A stretch of 64,000 nt of DNA from Usitatibacter palustris (GCF_013003985.1 NZ_CP053073.1:1116001-1180000); one strand, 5' to 3'. Positions 55,647 through 64,000 are shown, counted from the first letter of the stretch. Numbers and translations are program-made. Notes: generated from the letters alone by a model not told the origin.

Positions 55647-56407
55647 TGAGATTCTCGTCGCTCGGGAGCGGCAGCCTGGGCAACGCGCTCGTCGTCGAGC
55701 GCGGCACGACCCGGGTGATGATGGATTGCGGGTTCTCGATCACCGAGACCAAGCGCCGCCTCGAGCGCGCGGGCCTCGCGCCCGCGGACCTCACCGCGAT
55801 CGTCGTCACGCACGAGCATGACGATCACCTCGGCGGCGTGGCCGCCTTCGCCAAGCGCTTCGCGGTTCCGGTCTACCTCACGCGCGGCACCGCGCAGTGG
55901 CTGCCCGACGACTTCCCGCGAGTCCTGATCCGCCTCATCGATTCGCACACGGTCTTCGCGATCGGCGAGCTGCAGGTCGAGCCCTTCGCCGTTCCGCACG
56001 ACGCGCGCGAGCCCGTGCAATACGTGTTCGGCGACGGCGCTTCGCGGATCGGTGTGGTCACCGACCTCGGAACACCTACGCAGCACGTGGCCGAGAAACT
56101 CACCGGCTGCGACGCGCTCGTGCTCGAGTGCAACCACGATCGCGACATGCTGATGAACGGGCCGTACACACCCAGCCTGAAGCTGCGCGTCGGCGGCCGT
56201 TTCGGCCACCTCTCCAACGCCGACGCGGCAGCGCTCCTCGCGCACCTCGACCGCTCGCGCATGAAGCACGTCATCGCCGCCCACCTCTCCCAGCAGAACA
56301 ACACGCGAGCCCTGGCAGCGGCGGCCCTTGCGCAGGCGATGGGCTGCGAAGAATCCTGGATCGGGATCGCGGCACAGGACGAAGGCTTCGCCTGGCGCGA
56401 CGTCTAG
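55646..56407 (+). CDS. MBL-fold metallohydrolase (YycJ/WalJ-like)
   Basis: 253-aa metallo-beta-lactamase-fold protein. The THEHDDHLGG motif (about 51-60) supplies the zinc ligands; DCGFSITETKRRL, ECNHDRDML, GHLSN and AAHLSQQNN are conserved in the YycJ-like branch, thought to act on DNA or RNA ends. The GTG start overlaps the last base of the bamC stop. dapA-bamC-MBL is a common betaproteobacterial order. Cytoplasmic. Confidence 0.88.
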   Translation: MRFSSLGSGSLGNALVVERGTTRVMMDCGFSITETKRRLERAGLAPADLTAIVVTHEHDDHLGGVAAFAKRFAVPVYLTRGTAQWLPDDFPRVLIRLIDSHTVFAIGELQVEPFAVPHDAREPVQYVFGDGASRIGVVTDLGTPTQHVAEKLTGCDALVLECNHDRDMLMNGPYTPSLKLRVGGRFGHLSNADAAALLAHLDRSRMKHVIAAHLSQQNNTRALAAAALAQAMGCEESWIGIAAQDEGFAWRDV

Positions 56408-56423
56408 CTACACCTGCACCGGG

Positions 56424-56577
56424 GCCATCGACGAAGGGTTGATCCCGACCCGGCCCCAACCTCTCCAGCACAGGCCGCCGATCTCGCTACCCAAACTTGC
56501 GCTCGAAATTCCTGGCGCACCGGCGATCCTGCAGCGAGCGGTGGGGGGCCTCTCGTGATCAACCCTTCGTCGATGGC
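56424..56577. repeat. 154-bp element with perfect 21-bp inverted ends
   Basis: 56424-56444 (GCCATCGACGAAGGGTTGAT, then C) is the exact reverse complement of 56557-56577. The 112-base centre has no gene. Related words (CATCGACGAGGGCGG, CCCATCGATGGCTGA) occur just downstream. It may be a small non-autonomous element or a long hairpin at the end of the dapA-bamC-MBL transcript. Confidence 0.8.
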
Positions 56578-56804
56578 TCAGCGCCGGAACCATCGGGGCG
56601 TCTCCAACAGCGGGGCGGCGCTGATCGCAACGAGAGAGCGTGTGCCAGTCATGTCGATCGCCGTTCATCGACGAGGGCGGCACCCGCCACCGCTCGCCAC
56701 CACAAATTATCTACCGCCGCTCATCTCAGCCCAGCTGCCACCATCCTCCCACACCCATCGATGGCTGAGGTCGCGGGAAGAAAGACGAAAGCACAAAGAG
56801 GACG

Positions 56805-56831
56805 AAAAAAAACCGGCCCGAAGGCCGGTTT
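56805..56831 (-). terminator. Rho-independent terminator with TTCG tetraloop
   Basis: On the minus strand, a 9-bp stem AAACCGGCC/GGCCGGTTT with a UUCG loop is followed by eight Ts. It lies 21 bp beyond the stop of the lipoprotein gene at 56852. Confidence 0.9.
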
Positions 56832-56851
56832 CTTTTCACGCAGGGCGCGAA

Positions 56852-57136
56852 TTACTTCTTCGGCGCCTGGGCGGGCTTGATTTCACCCTGGGCGGCGTCG
56901 CCAGCCTTCGGGGCATCGCTGGGCTTCGCGTCGGCGGGCTTGGCATCGGCGGGCTTCGCGTCGGCCGGGGCGGCACCGGTGGCGGGCGCGGCAACCGGGG
57001 CCTCGGCGGGCTTCGGGGCTTCGGCAGCCTTCGGGGCCTCGACCTTCGGGGCTTCGGCGGGCTTCGGGGCTTCGGTCTTGCCGCAGGCAACGACGGCGGT
57101 GGCGAGCAGGGCTGCGAGGAGGTACGACGTCTTCAT
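56852..57136 (-). CDS. Small Ala/Pro/Lys-rich repeat lipoprotein
   Basis: 94 aa. Signal peptide with lipobox (LLATAVVAC, Cys18) followed entirely by low-complexity repeats of the type APKPAEAPKVEAPKAAEAP and PADAKPADAKPADAK. No folded domain is visible. Such extended Pro/Lys tails can span the periplasm or bind peptidoglycan, but here this is only a possibility. AAGGA lies 9 bases before the ATG; an extended -10 at 57245 is a likely promoter and a strong terminator follows, so it is probably a single-gene transcript and possibly highly expressed. The tandem repeats also make DNA-level length variation likely. Confidence 0.8.
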   Translation of the reverse strand: MKTSYLLAALLATAVVACGKTEAPKPAEAPKVEAPKAAEAPKPAEAPVAAPATGAAPADAKPADAKPADAKPSDAPKAGDAAQGEIKPAQAPKK

Positions 57137-57244
57137 TTTGAGTCTTCCTTGGATCGTGAGTTATTGGATATCGCGCGGGGTTCGTTGGCGGTCCCTCCTT
57201 GCTGCATCGCAACGCGCCCTGGGGAGTCTTCCGGCCAGCGCAGG

Positions 57245-57253
57245 ATTCTAGCA
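57245..57253 (-). promoter_or_regulatory. Extended -10 promoter for the repeat lipoprotein
   Basis: The minus strand reads TGCTAGAAT, an extended -10 (TGNTANAAT). It would start transcription about 100 bp upstream of the ATG at 57136. A -35 element is not clear, which is tolerated with an extended -10. Confidence 0.5.
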
Positions 57254-57302
57254 AAAAGACCTTTTTCGCGATACGGGCGATCCGGTAAAAAACCCTGACG
57301 GT

Positions 57303-57809
57303 TCAAAGGCCCAGCGTCGTGGCCGAGACGGCCGGCTCGGACAGTTCCCAGATTTCCTCGAACCGCTGGAGGATGGGCGTGGCGTCCGCGTGCGAGTGCA
57401 GCGCAACAATGGCCCGGGACTGCGTGAAGTGCAGCTGATGCCAGACGCTGTGGTCATCGGCAATCACGAAGGGGTCGGTCGCGTCGCGCGCTTGCTGGAT
57501 CGTGCGGTGGATCTCGATCGACATCGGGAAGCGGCGCAGCAGCATGAGCAGCCGCGGGCACTCGCGCTCCAGGTGTTCGGGCTCATGCAGCGCGATGTGA
57601 AGCCGATGCGCGCGGCCGGCGACGAAGAATTTCTGCAGCGCCTCGCTGCGCGCGACTGAATTGAAGCCGCGGCGCGCGAGCGTGATGTCGAAGATGCGGA
57701 TCGTGCGCTGCGCCGATGCGATCACCGCGTCGATCGCGGCGAGCGACTCGGCCTCGCTCGTGATCTGGCGGTAGTCCGGCTTCGGTGCGTTCGCGGGGGT
57801 ATCGCTCAT
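57303..57809 (-). CDS. Conserved hypothetical protein (PLD-like/DUF7931-type region)
   Basis: 168 aa, cytoplasmic. RTIRIFDITLARRGFNSVAR, LHIALHEPEHLERECPRLLM and DHSVWHQLHFTQSRAIVALH recall an uncharacterised betaproteobacterial family found downstream of or fused to acetyltransferases; I give this from memory and weakly. The second ATG (57809) has GGGAGG 5 bases upstream; the first (57812) overlaps the upstream stop (ATGA). It is co-transcribed with the cupin oxygenase gene. Function unknown. Confidence 0.75.
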   Translation of the reverse strand: MSDTPANAPKPDYRQITSEAESLAAIDAVIASAQRTIRIFDITLARRGFNSVARSEALQKFFVAGRAHRLHIALHEPEHLERECPRLLMLLRRFPMSIEIHRTIQQARDATDPFVIADDHSVWHQLHFTQSRAIVALHSHADATPILQRFEEIWELSEPAVSATTLGL

Positions 57810-58969
57810 CATCGCCTCCCTTTCGCGTTGTCCGCGTCCGCGGCCAGGTGCAAGAAACCGAGGACGTACCAATCGTAGGCGAGGTTCCAGAACGCGGCAT
57901 TCGCGCGCGTGGGGCCTTCGATGCGGCGGTGGTTCGCGAAGGCTCGAAGCGCCGGACCCGCGCCTCGCGGCACGCGCACGGCCTCGCCGTTCATGAATGC
58001 CATGCTGCCAGAAAACAGCAATCGCGAGCCACCGTCGAGGGCGATGCCGCGGCGTGCCGCCTGCGCGGTGAAGCGCGCGCGGGGGACGGGCCGCGAGGGC
58101 GGATCGAACACGACTTGCGACTTGGGTTCGGAAAGGAAGCGTCCCGCGAATGCGCGCACATCGGCTTCGCTCCAGCGAATGGACGTGAGTACGCGCCGCG
58201 CGTGCTGCACGAGTGCCGCGGGGACTTCACCGGGATTGCGCGCGGCGCCGGCACCGGGATCGGTGTAATGCCCGGGCGGATCGAGGCGATCGCGAAGGTC
58301 ATCGAGGAACGCGGCCACGAGATCGCGATCGCTCGGCGCGCGAAAGCCGATCGACCACGTGAGGCACTCGCCTTCGGCGACACCCTCGTGCGCGACACCG
58401 GGTGGCAGGTAGAGCATGTCGCCGCTCTCGAGCACCCACTCCTGCTCGGGCTTGAACCGCGCGAGGATCTTCAGCGGCAAACCCTGACGAAACGCGACAT
58501 CGGCTTGCGTCGAAATGCGCCAGCGCCTCCTCCCGTGGCCTTGCAGGAGGAACACATCATACGAATCCACATGCGGACCTACGCCGCCGCCGTCGGTCGC
58601 GTAGCTCACCATGAGGTCGTCGACGCGCGCGTGCGGAATGAAATCGAAGCGCTCGAGCAGTTGCGCGGCGCGCTCGGAGAAGTGATTCGTGTCCTGGACG
58701 AGAATTGTCCAGTTCCGGCGTGGAAGTTGCTTGAGTTGAACCATGGAAAACGGCCCATGCTCGAGCGTCCACTGGTTCCCGCGATGCTGCACCAGGCGTG
58801 AATGGGCATCCGAAGACGTCGCGAGCTCGAGAACGCCGCGCGGATCGATGGGATCGGTGAACGCCGGAAATGCACCACGAATGAGCAGCGGTTTTCGCTG
58901 CCAGTGGCGACGCATGAACGTGCTAGCGTCGAGTCTTCCGAGGAAGGAGTGCTTCGCCTTGCGCGTCAT
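57809..58969 (-). CDS. JmjC/cupin-type ribosomal protein hydroxylase (RoxA/YcfD-like)
   Basis: 386-aa Fe(II)/2-oxoglutarate oxygenase. Iron ligands: H133 and D135 in GPHVDSYDVFLLQ, and H194 in PPGVAHEG. The N-terminal FMRRHWQRKPLLIRGAFP and the C-terminal winged-helix-like part with a short cupin tail match YcfD (RoxA), which hydroxylates an arginine of ribosomal protein L16. The length is typical. It diverges from the peroxiredoxin gene with 44 bp between them. Confidence 0.88.
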   Translation of the reverse strand: MTRKAKHSFLGRLDASTFMRRHWQRKPLLIRGAFPAFTDPIDPRGVLELATSSDAHSRLVQHRGNQWTLEHGPFSMVQLKQLPRRNWTILVQDTNHFSERAAQLLERFDFIPHARVDDLMVSYATDGGGVGPHVDSYDVFLLQGHGRRRWRISTQADVAFRQGLPLKILARFKPEQEWVLESGDMLYLPPGVAHEGVAEGECLTWSIGFRAPSDRDLVAAFLDDLRDRLDPPGHYTDPGAGAARNPGEVPAALVQHARRVLTSIRWSEADVRAFAGRFLSEPKSQVVFDPPSRPVPRARFTAQAARRGIALDGGSRLLFSGSMAFMNGEAVRVPRGAGPALRAFANHRRIEGPTRANAAFWNLAYDWYVLGFLHLAADADNAKGRR

Positions 58970-59013
58970 GAAAAAGGATTAGAATCTTCCGGACGTTTAG
59001 AGCGAAAAACGCC

Positions 59014-59481
59014 ATGCTCCAAGTAGGCCAACCAGCACCGGCATTCACGCTCCCCGATGCAAGCATGGAGATGATGAGTCTATCCAGCTATCGGGGCAAG
59101 AAGAACGTTGTCCTTTATTTCTACCCGAAGGACGGCACGCCCGGATGCACCATCCAGGCGATCGACTTCAGCGACCGCGAAAACGAATTCGAGAAACTCG
59201 AGACCGTCGTGTTCGGCGTGTCACGCGACGACGTGCTGTCGCACGCGGCATTTCGCGACGAGCACGGCCTCACCGTGCAGCTGCTCGCCGATACCGAAGC
59301 CGAGGTCTGCCAGCTCTATGACGTCCTCGTGACCAAGGACACCAAGCCGTGCCTGAGGCGTTCGACGTTCATCATCGACAAGAAGGGCACCATCCGCCAC
59401 ATCCTGGGCGAAGTCAGCCCCCGCAACCATGCTGATGAGGTCCTCAAGGCCGTCAAGCAATTGAACGGCCATGCGAATTGA
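59014..59481 (+). CDS. bcp: Peroxiredoxin, Bcp/PrxQ family
   Basis: 155-aa thiol peroxidase. Peroxidatic C45 sits in YPKDGTPGCTIQA. The usual resolving Cys five residues later is replaced by Ile50; other cysteines are C99 and C113, so it is either a 1-Cys type or uses a distant resolving residue. The remaining fold motifs (FGVSRDDVLSHAAFRDEHGL, RRSTFIIDKKGTIRHI) are normal. The gene end overlaps the FKBP isomerase start by 11 bp. Confidence 0.92.
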   Translation: MLQVGQPAPAFTLPDASMEMMSLSSYRGKKNVVLYFYPKDGTPGCTIQAIDFSDRENEFEKLETVVFGVSRDDVLSHAAFRDEHGLTVQLLADTEAEVCQLYDVLVTKDTKPCLRRSTFIIDKKGTIRHILGEVSPRNHADEVLKAVKQLNGHAN

Positions 59482-59959
59482 CCGCGACACCGTCGTGACG
59501 CTCGCCTGCGAGCTGCGCGACTGCGATGGCGACCTTCTCGAGGACGAAGGCACCGCGGTCACTTATCTGCACGGCGGCTACGGCGGCATCTTCGCAAAGG
59601 TGGAGAGCGCGCTCCACGGCCGCGAGCCCGGCCACGAAGTCGCGGTGACACTGGAACCCGAGGATGCCTTCGGCGATTACGACGCCGAGCTCCTGCGCGT
59701 CGAGCCGCGTTCGAAATTTCCCTCGGACATCGAAGTGGGCATGCGCTTCGAAGGCGTGCCCGGCGAGAACGAGGACGACGCGCTGATCTACACGATCACG
59801 GATGTCACGAAGGACACGGTCGTCGTCGACGGAAACCACCCGCTTGCGGGAGAGCGCCTCTGGTTCAAGGGCACCGTGACCTCGGTGCGTCCGGCCACGC
59901 CGGAAGAGCTCGAGCGCGAGGACGCGAACGCCCCGGGCCTCACCGTCACGGAAACGTAG
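59471..59959 (+). CDS. FKBP-type peptidyl-prolyl isomerase, SlyD-like
   Basis: 162 aa. FKBP domain interrupted by an insert-in-flap domain: VTLACELRDCDGDLLED, then YLHGGYGGIFAKVESALHG and LEPEDAFGDYDAELL, then NPLAG-like NHPLAGERLWFKGTV. The SlyD layout is clear but the metal-binding His/Cys-rich tail is absent; the C-terminus is acidic instead. It acts as a cytoplasmic folding helper. The start overlaps bcp by 11 bp; the end overlaps the convergent phosphoesterase by 14 bp. Confidence 0.88.
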   Translation: MRIDRDTVVTLACELRDCDGDLLEDEGTAVTYLHGGYGGIFAKVESALHGREPGHEVAVTLEPEDAFGDYDAELLRVEPRSKFPSDIEVGMRFEGVPGENEDDALIYTITDVTKDTVVVDGNHPLAGERLWFKGTVTSVRPATPEELEREDANAPGLTVTET

Positions 59960-60914
59960 TCGACTGCCCGCGCGTCCGGAAACGGAAGAAGCGCGCATCG
60001 GCGGGATCCGCCGACACCTGCACCCAGCCCACGAACGGGCTCCCGAAAGATTCCAGCCGCGTCATGTTGGCGATCGTGCGTCCGTCGCCGTCGCGGAAGG
60101 GTTGGTCCGCGCGCTGGAAGTGCGTCTCGCCGTGGACCACGAGCACGGGCTTTGAAAAGGATACGGCGTGCGCGGTGAGCGACGCGACCAGCGCGTCGTA
60201 GACCAGCTGCTTACTCCTGACGAACGGATTCGCGTGGAAGATCACGACCACCGCGCGCGCGTTCGGCATGGCGAAGGCGCGATCGAGCCAGCGGCGATTC
60301 GCTGCGCCGCGGCGTACGGCCTCCTCGTCATTGCGCGCGTCGAATCCCACGTTGTCGTTGCTGCCCTGCGCGTTGAGGGTCGCGAAGACCACCGATCGCG
60401 TCGTCCAGAGGCGATTCTCCGGGTAGCCCTCCTGGGCCTCGAATGCGACCGACTGGCGCTTGCCCATCAGGCGCGATCCGGAGAAGAAGATCTCGCGCAG
60501 CTTCGCAAGGCGCTCGAGGGGATCGTGGCCGCCGGCGCGCTGCCGGCGGCAATCCACCCATTCGTTGTCGCCGGGCGCGAGGATGAACGGGTGCGCTGAC
60601 CGATCGAAGCGCGCCTTGCGATCGAGATAGATTGCATCGGTGCACTGTGCGCGGCTCGACTTGATGTCGCCCACATGCACGACGAACTCGAGCGGCTCCG
60701 CGTTCATCGTGTCGACGATCGCGTCGAACGCCACCTCGTCGGACTCGCTGTAAGGCGTGTCGCCCACGACGCCGAACGTGAAGGCATCTGGGTGAGGCGA
60801 ATGGACCGCGCAGCCTGCGATGACCAATAGGGACAGACCCCATTGGAGCGCTGTAACAGTCCGACGCCGATTAACTGTTACAGCGCTCCAATGGGGTCTG
60901 TCCCTATTGGTCAT
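59946..60914 (-). CDS. Metallophosphoesterase-like lipoprotein (start uncertain)
   Basis: Up to 322 aa. The calcineurin-like fold is indicated by [49 protein letters not shown] and VVHGETHF, although the DxH start is altered to GDTP. A lipobox (LLVIAGC) would anchor it in the envelope. The N-terminal ~33 codons, including the hydrophobic segment [13 protein letters not shown], are encoded by the palindrome at 60819. The ATG at 60914 overlaps mutS; a start within the repeat is possible. The repeat may have created or replaced the original signal peptide. Confidence 0.72.
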   Translation of the reverse strand: MTNRDRPHWSAVTVNRRRTVTALQWGLSLLVIAGCAVHSPHPDAFTFGVVGDTPYSESDEVAFDAIVDTMNAEPLEFVVHVGDIKSSRAQCTDAIYLDRKARFDRSAHPFILAPGDNEWVDCRRQRAGGHDPLERLAKLREIFFSGSRLMGKRQSVAFEAQEGYPENRLWTTRSVVFATLNAQGSNDNVGFDARNDEEAVRRGAANRRWLDRAFAMPNARAVVVIFHANPFVRSKQLVYDALVASLTAHAVSFSKPVLVVHGETHFQRADQPFRDGDGRTIANMTRLESFGSPFVGWVQVSADPADARFFRFRTRGQSTTFP

Positions 60915-60915
60915 C
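60819..60915. repeat. Perfect 42-bp-arm hairpin, GGGGTC/GGGACAGA family
   Basis: Arms 60819-60860 and 60874-60915 are exact reverse complements around a 13-base loop. The outer word CCAATAGGGACAGACCCCATTGG is itself nearly palindromic; the inner word is AGCGCTGTAACAGT. It overlaps two genes: it supplies the last codon and TAG stop of mutS and the N-terminal codons of the phosphoesterase lipoprotein. It is related to the repeats at 11218 and 17688. Confidence 0.92.
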
Positions 60916-63483
60916 TCCCAGCTTCTTGAGGCGGTAGAGCGCCTCGAGGGCTTCCTTGGGAGAGAGGGAATCGGGCTGCAGGGCGTCGATCGCATCGAGG
61001 AGCGGATGGCGCTCGGGCTCCGGGGCTGCGGCTGCGGCGAAGAGGTCCGACTGCGACGAAGCAGGGCGCAGATGCTTCTCGAGCTCCGCGAGGTGCTTGC
61101 GGGCGGCGCGCACGACGTCGCGCGGAATGCCGGCGAGGTGCGCGACGTGGATGCCGTAGGACTTGTCCGCGGGCCCGCCCTCGAGCTTGTGCAGGAAAAT
61201 GATCTTGTCCTTGTGCTCGACGGCATCGAGGTGGACGTTGGCGATGTTGGGCAGGAGTGTCGCGAGCTGCGTGAGCTCGAAGTAGTGCGTCGCGAAGAGG
61301 GTGTAGCAGCGCGTGGACTCGGCGAGGTGGCGCGCGATCGAGTAGGCGAGGGCGAGGCCGTCGAACGTCGAGGTTCCGCGGCCGATCTCGTCGACGAGCA
61401 CCAGGCTTCGCGCGGTCGCGTTGTTGAGGATGCTCGCGGCTTCCGTCATCTCCACCATGAACGTCGAGCGTCCGCCCGCGAGGTCGTCGGAGGCGCCGAT
61501 GCGCGTGAAGATGCGATCGAGCGGACCGAGCCGCGCCGACTTCGCGGGAACGAACGCACCGCAATAGGCGAGCAGTGCGATCTGCGCAACCTGCCGCATG
61601 TACGTCGACTTGCCGCCCATGTTCGGGCCGGTGATGAGCAACAGCTGGCGCGAGCGCGTGAGGCTCGCGTCGTTCGGGATGAAGGCCTCCACCTGTCCCT
61701 CGACCACGAGGTGGCGTCCGGCCTCGATCTCGATCACGTCGTCGGCGACGAGCTCGGGCCGGTTGAGGTTGAGCGCTTCGGCCGAGGCGGCGAGCGAGGC
61801 GAGCGCGTCGAGGCTCGCGGCGGCATCGGCGATCTCCTGCAGCCGCACGATGTGGCGGTTGAGATCGTCGAGCAGCGCCTCGTAGAGCTCCTTCTCGCGG
61901 GCCAGCGCCCGGTCGCCGGCGGCGAGCGCCTTGTCCTCGAAGGTCTTCAGCTCCGGCGTGATGAAGCGCTCGGCGCTCTTCATCGTCTGGCGGCGCTTGT
62001 ATTCCACCGGCACCTTGTCGAGCTGGCCCGCCGTCACCTCGATGAAGAAGCCGTGGACCTTGTTGAACTCCACGCGCAGGTTGGCGATGCCGGTGCGTTC
62101 GCGTTCGCGCTTCTCCATGTCGAGGAGAAACGCGCCGCAGTCGCTCTGGATCGCGCGCAGCTCGTCGAGCTCGGCATCGAAGCCGTCGCGGATGACGCCG
62201 CCTTCGCGCAAGGCGGTCGCGGGCTCGTCACGCAGCGTGGCCGCGAGGCGATCGAGGATCTCCGGCGAAGGCGCGAGCCCCTGGGCGGCGCGCGCGAGGC
62301 CGGGCTGGCCGGATCGATTCAGCAACGCGTGCAAATCGGGAAGGGTCGCGAGCGTGTCGCGCAGGCCCGCAAGGTCGCGCGGCCGGGCGGTACGAAGTGC
62401 GACCCGTGCGGCGATGCGTTCCACGTCGGACCACGCGCCGAATGCGGCCGTCACGTGCGCGTGGCGAACGGTCGAGTCGCGCTCAAGAAGTGCGCCGATC
62501 GTGTCCTGGCGCTCCCGCAGGGTCGCGGTGTCGCGCAGGGGATGATGAAGATAATGGCGCAGGCGGCGGCTGCCCATCGACGTCGCGCACGCATCGAGCC
62601 GCGAGAAAAGCGTGGGCGACTCCGCCCCCGCGATCGTCTCGGTGATCTCGAGGTTGCGCCTCGTAGCCGCGTCCATGAGCACGAACTCGCTCTCGCGCTC
62701 GACGCGAAGGCCGGTGACGTGCGGGAGCGCCGATTGCTGCGTCTGGCGGCAGTAGGCGATGAGGGCGCCGGCGGCGGCGATCGCCGCGTCCATCCCCTCG
62801 CAGCCGAAGCCCGAGAGATCGGCGGTGCCGAACTGGCGCGCGAGATCGCGCTTCGCCGCCTCGGCTTCGAAGTGCCACGGCTCGAGCCGCTTGGTGGGAG
62901 GCGCGTCGCGAAGCGCGGGAATCTCGAAGCCGTCTGGCGCGAGCAATTCCGCGGGTTGCAAGCGCTCCAGTTCAGCCGAGAGGCGCGAGCGCGGTACTTC
63001 GGTGATCCGCAGCTGCCCGCTCGCGAGCGAGATCCACGCGATGCCGGCCACCGACTCCGTGACCTGCACCGCGCACAAAAAACTCTCGCGCGTGGCCGCG
63101 AGCAACGCCGAATCCGTGAGGGTTCCCGGCGTCACGACGCGCGCGACCTTGCGTTCGACCGGACCCTTCGACGTGGCCGGATCGCCGACCTGCTCGCAGA
63201 TCGCGACCGATTCGCCCAGCTTCACGAGCTTCGCGAGGTACGGCTCGAGCGAGTGGAAGGGGACCCCCGCCATGCGGATGGGCTGGCCCCCGGAGGCGCC
63301 GCGCGTGGTGAGCGTGATGTCGAGCATCTTCGCCGCGCGCTCGGCGTCGCGGTAGAAGACTTCGTAGAAGTCGCCCATCCGGTAGAAGAGCAGCATGTCG
63401 GGGTACTGCGCCTTGAGGGCGAAGTACTGCTGCATCATCGGCGTATGGGCGGCCGCTTTGGGCTCGGAGGTTGGCGTGTCCAC
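60904..63483 (-). CDS. mutS: DNA mismatch repair protein MutS
   Basis: 859 aa from GTG 63483. The mismatch-binding FxE is in [19 protein letters not shown]; the core and clamp follow; the ATPase has Walker A GPNMGGKS (619-626), Walker [17 protein letters not shown] and the C-terminal helix-turn-helix. GTG 63483 is preferred: it gives the usual short leader before HTPMMQQYF, and the alternative GTG at 63516 falls inside the stem of an upstream terminator. The final Gln codon and TAG are contributed by the palindrome at 60819. Recognises mispairs and recruits MutL. Confidence 0.95.
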   Translation of the reverse strand: MDTPTSEPKAAAHTPMMQQYFALKAQYPDMLLFYRMGDFYEVFYRDAERAAKMLDITLTTRGASGGQPIRMAGVPFHSLEPYLAKLVKLGESVAICEQVGDPATSKGPVERKVARVVTPGTLTDSALLAATRESFLCAVQVTESVAGIAWISLASGQLRITEVPRSRLSAELERLQPAELLAPDGFEIPALRDAPPTKRLEPWHFEAEAAKRDLARQFGTADLSGFGCEGMDAAIAAAGALIAYCRQTQQSALPHVTGLRVERESEFVLMDAATRRNLEITETIAGAESPTLFSRLDACATSMGSRRLRHYLHHPLRDTATLRERQDTIGALLERDSTVRHAHVTAAFGAWSDVERIAARVALRTARPRDLAGLRDTLATLPDLHALLNRSGQPGLARAAQGLAPSPEILDRLAATLRDEPATALREGGVIRDGFDAELDELRAIQSDCGAFLLDMEKRERERTGIANLRVEFNKVHGFFIEVTAGQLDKVPVEYKRRQTMKSAERFITPELKTFEDKALAAGDRALAREKELYEALLDDLNRHIVRLQEIADAAASLDALASLAASAEALNLNRPELVADDVIEIEAGRHLVVEGQVEAFIPNDASLTRSRQLLLITGPNMGGKSTYMRQVAQIALLAYCGAFVPAKSARLGPLDRIFTRIGASDDLAGGRSTFMVEMTEAASILNNATARSLVLVDEIGRGTSTFDGLALAYSIARHLAESTRCYTLFATHYFELTQLATLLPNIANVHLDAVEHKDKIIFLHKLEGGPADKSYGIHVAHLAGIPRDVVRAARKHLAELEKHLRPASSQSDLFAAAAAPEPERHPLLDAIDALQPDSLSPKEALEALYRLKKLGDDQ

Positions 63484-63487
63484 GGTC

Positions 63488-63522
63488 AAAAGAAAAGGGG
63501 GCGCGGAAAATCGCACCCCCTT
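63488..63522 (-). terminator. Rho-independent terminator between the lipoprotein gene and mutS
   Basis: Minus strand AAGGGGGTGCG (63512-63522) pairs with CGCGCCCCCTT (63495-63505), one G:U pair, 6-base loop, followed by TTCTTTTG. It ends transcripts from the gene at 63547, 25 bp past its stop. Confidence 0.85.
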
Positions 63523-63546
63523 CGATTGTACCGCCGAGCCGCGCGG

Positions 63547-64000
63547 CTACTTCACCGCGAACTTCTTCGTCTGCGCGACCTGGTCGTTGATCGAGACTTC
63601 CACCTGGTAGTCGCCGACGGGCCAGCCGTCGGGCTTGTTCACGTTGAACTCCGTGGTGGCCGGTCCCGCGGGCGCGATCGTCTGGGATTGCTCGGCGATC
63701 GTGGTGGCGGACTTGTCTTTCTCGAAGTACGTCCACTTGGTCTTGAGATTCGCGGTTCCTGCGCCGGTCGTGTCCACGGAGACGTGGAAAGTGTCGCCCT
63801 TCGCGAACGACTCGGTCGCGGCGGAAATCTTCTTGTCCGAGCCGACGGCGCTGCCCAGGGTCGCGTTCGCGACGGCGACGGTCGACGCCGCGGGCGGGGC
63901 GGCCGTGATTTCAGGCGCCGGGGCCGAAGAAGTGGGCGGCGGCGGAGCCGGGGGCGGATCCTTCTTGCAGGCCACCAGGCCCAGGGCCACGAGGGCGAAA
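63547..64000 (-). CDS. Lipoprotein with Pro/Ala linker (5' end outside window)
   Basis: The frame is open to the window edge: the signal peptide (FALVALGLVAC) begins upstream, with the lipobox Cys followed by KKDPPPAPPPP. A ~35-residue Pro/Ala/Ser/Thr linker leads to a ~100-residue beta-sandwich-like domain (FHVSVDTTGAGTANLKTKWTY, then PDGWPVGDYQVEVSINDQ), which resembles small Ig-like or accessory sugar/peptide-binding modules. Likely outer-membrane anchored with a periplasmic domain. No enzyme motif seen. A terminator follows directly. Confidence 0.8.
   Translation of the reverse strand, partial: FALVALGLVACKKDPPPAPPPPTSSAPAPEITAAPPAASTVAVANATLGSAVGSDKKISAATESFAKGDTFHVSVDTTGAGTANLKTKWTYFEKDKSATTIAEQSQTIAPAGPATTEFNVNKPDGWPVGDYQVEVSINDQVAQTKKFAVK

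Larger units (their letters stand above)
56408..56851. other. 444-bp gene-free region
   Basis: No convincing coding frame is seen: short frames here lack ribosome sites and resemble no family. It contains the 21-bp inverted repeat at 56424-56577, a purine-rich tract (GAAAGCACAAAGAGGACG) resembling the arm words of the repeat at 49934, and the terminator at 56805. It separates the plus-strand dapA operon from a minus-strand lipoprotein gene. Confidence 0.7.

Noticed and set aside
56408..57300. Plus-strand frames of 76-247 codons
   Set aside because: No ribosome sites; they cross the terminator and run antisense to the repeat lipoprotein.

Overview
The window is a GC-rich, densely packed chromosomal segment of a betaproteobacterium. 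The dapA-bamC-metallohydrolase order, the Liv-type ABC cluster, the wax-ester-synthase-type acyltransferase and the phosphonate gene set all fit the Burkholderiales/Nitrosomonadales range. I cannot fix the genus from sequence alone. No rRNA, tRNA, CRISPR array, prophage or classical insertion sequence was found. Most genes overlap by 1-4 bases or are a few bases apart.

Layout. 1-11215: three large secreted proteins that share a duplicated C-terminal domain starting GWWW (two of them carry RCC1-type repeats), interrupted by a FecR-TPR-outer-membrane-barrel gene coupled to a CHASE2 adenylate cyclase. 11307-14615 (minus): a small secreted protein, a MarC-type membrane protein, an aldehyde dehydrogenase and a PuuD-like amidotransferase. 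14656-17694 (plus): a wax ester synthase/DGAT and two alpha/beta hydrolases. 17786-24410 (minus): glutaminase, a zinc-ribbon metallopeptidase, an iron alcohol dehydrogenase, a secreted amidohydrolase, a glutamine-synthetase-like ligase and a small unknown protein. 24450-30179 (minus): 5-formyl-THF cyclo-ligase and a complete livKHMGF-type ABC importer. 30353-35137 (plus): a four-gene sensory operon made of an XRE/ScfR-type regulator with an embedded HisKA-like domain, a receiver-only response regulator, a CbrX-like small membrane protein and a sodium-solute-symporter/histidine-kinase fusion.

35134-53024 is an 18-kb phosphonate utilisation region. A divergent LysR regulator heads an aminoethylphosphonate (AEP) ABC transporter and phnW on the plus strand. 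A minus-strand block holds an iron alcohol dehydrogenase with a TRAP transporter, then (after a terminator and a GntR-type operator) gntR, phnA, phnY, a Na/Pi cotransporter and a PhnZ-like HD oxygenase. The inferred route is AEP import, PhnW to phosphonoacetaldehyde, PhnY to phosphonoacetate, and PhnA to acetate plus phosphate. An FAD oxidase just downstream of phnW may be a second entry point. 53600-64000 is mostly housekeeping: dapA, bamC, an MBL hydrolase, small lipoproteins, an arginine-hydroxylase-like cupin, peroxiredoxin, an FKBP isomerase, a phosphoesterase and mutS, ending in a truncated lipoprotein gene.

Several families of long inverted repeats sit between genes. Three are perfect hairpins with 42-48 bp arms built around GGGGTC/GGGACAGA words. 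Two are ~100-bp hairpins flanking one amidohydrolase gene. One is a ~165-bp dyad between the AEP transporter and phnW. The most interesting candidates for an undescribed system are the kinase/regulator operon with the transplanted HisKA-like domain, and the GWWW-domain secreted protein family.
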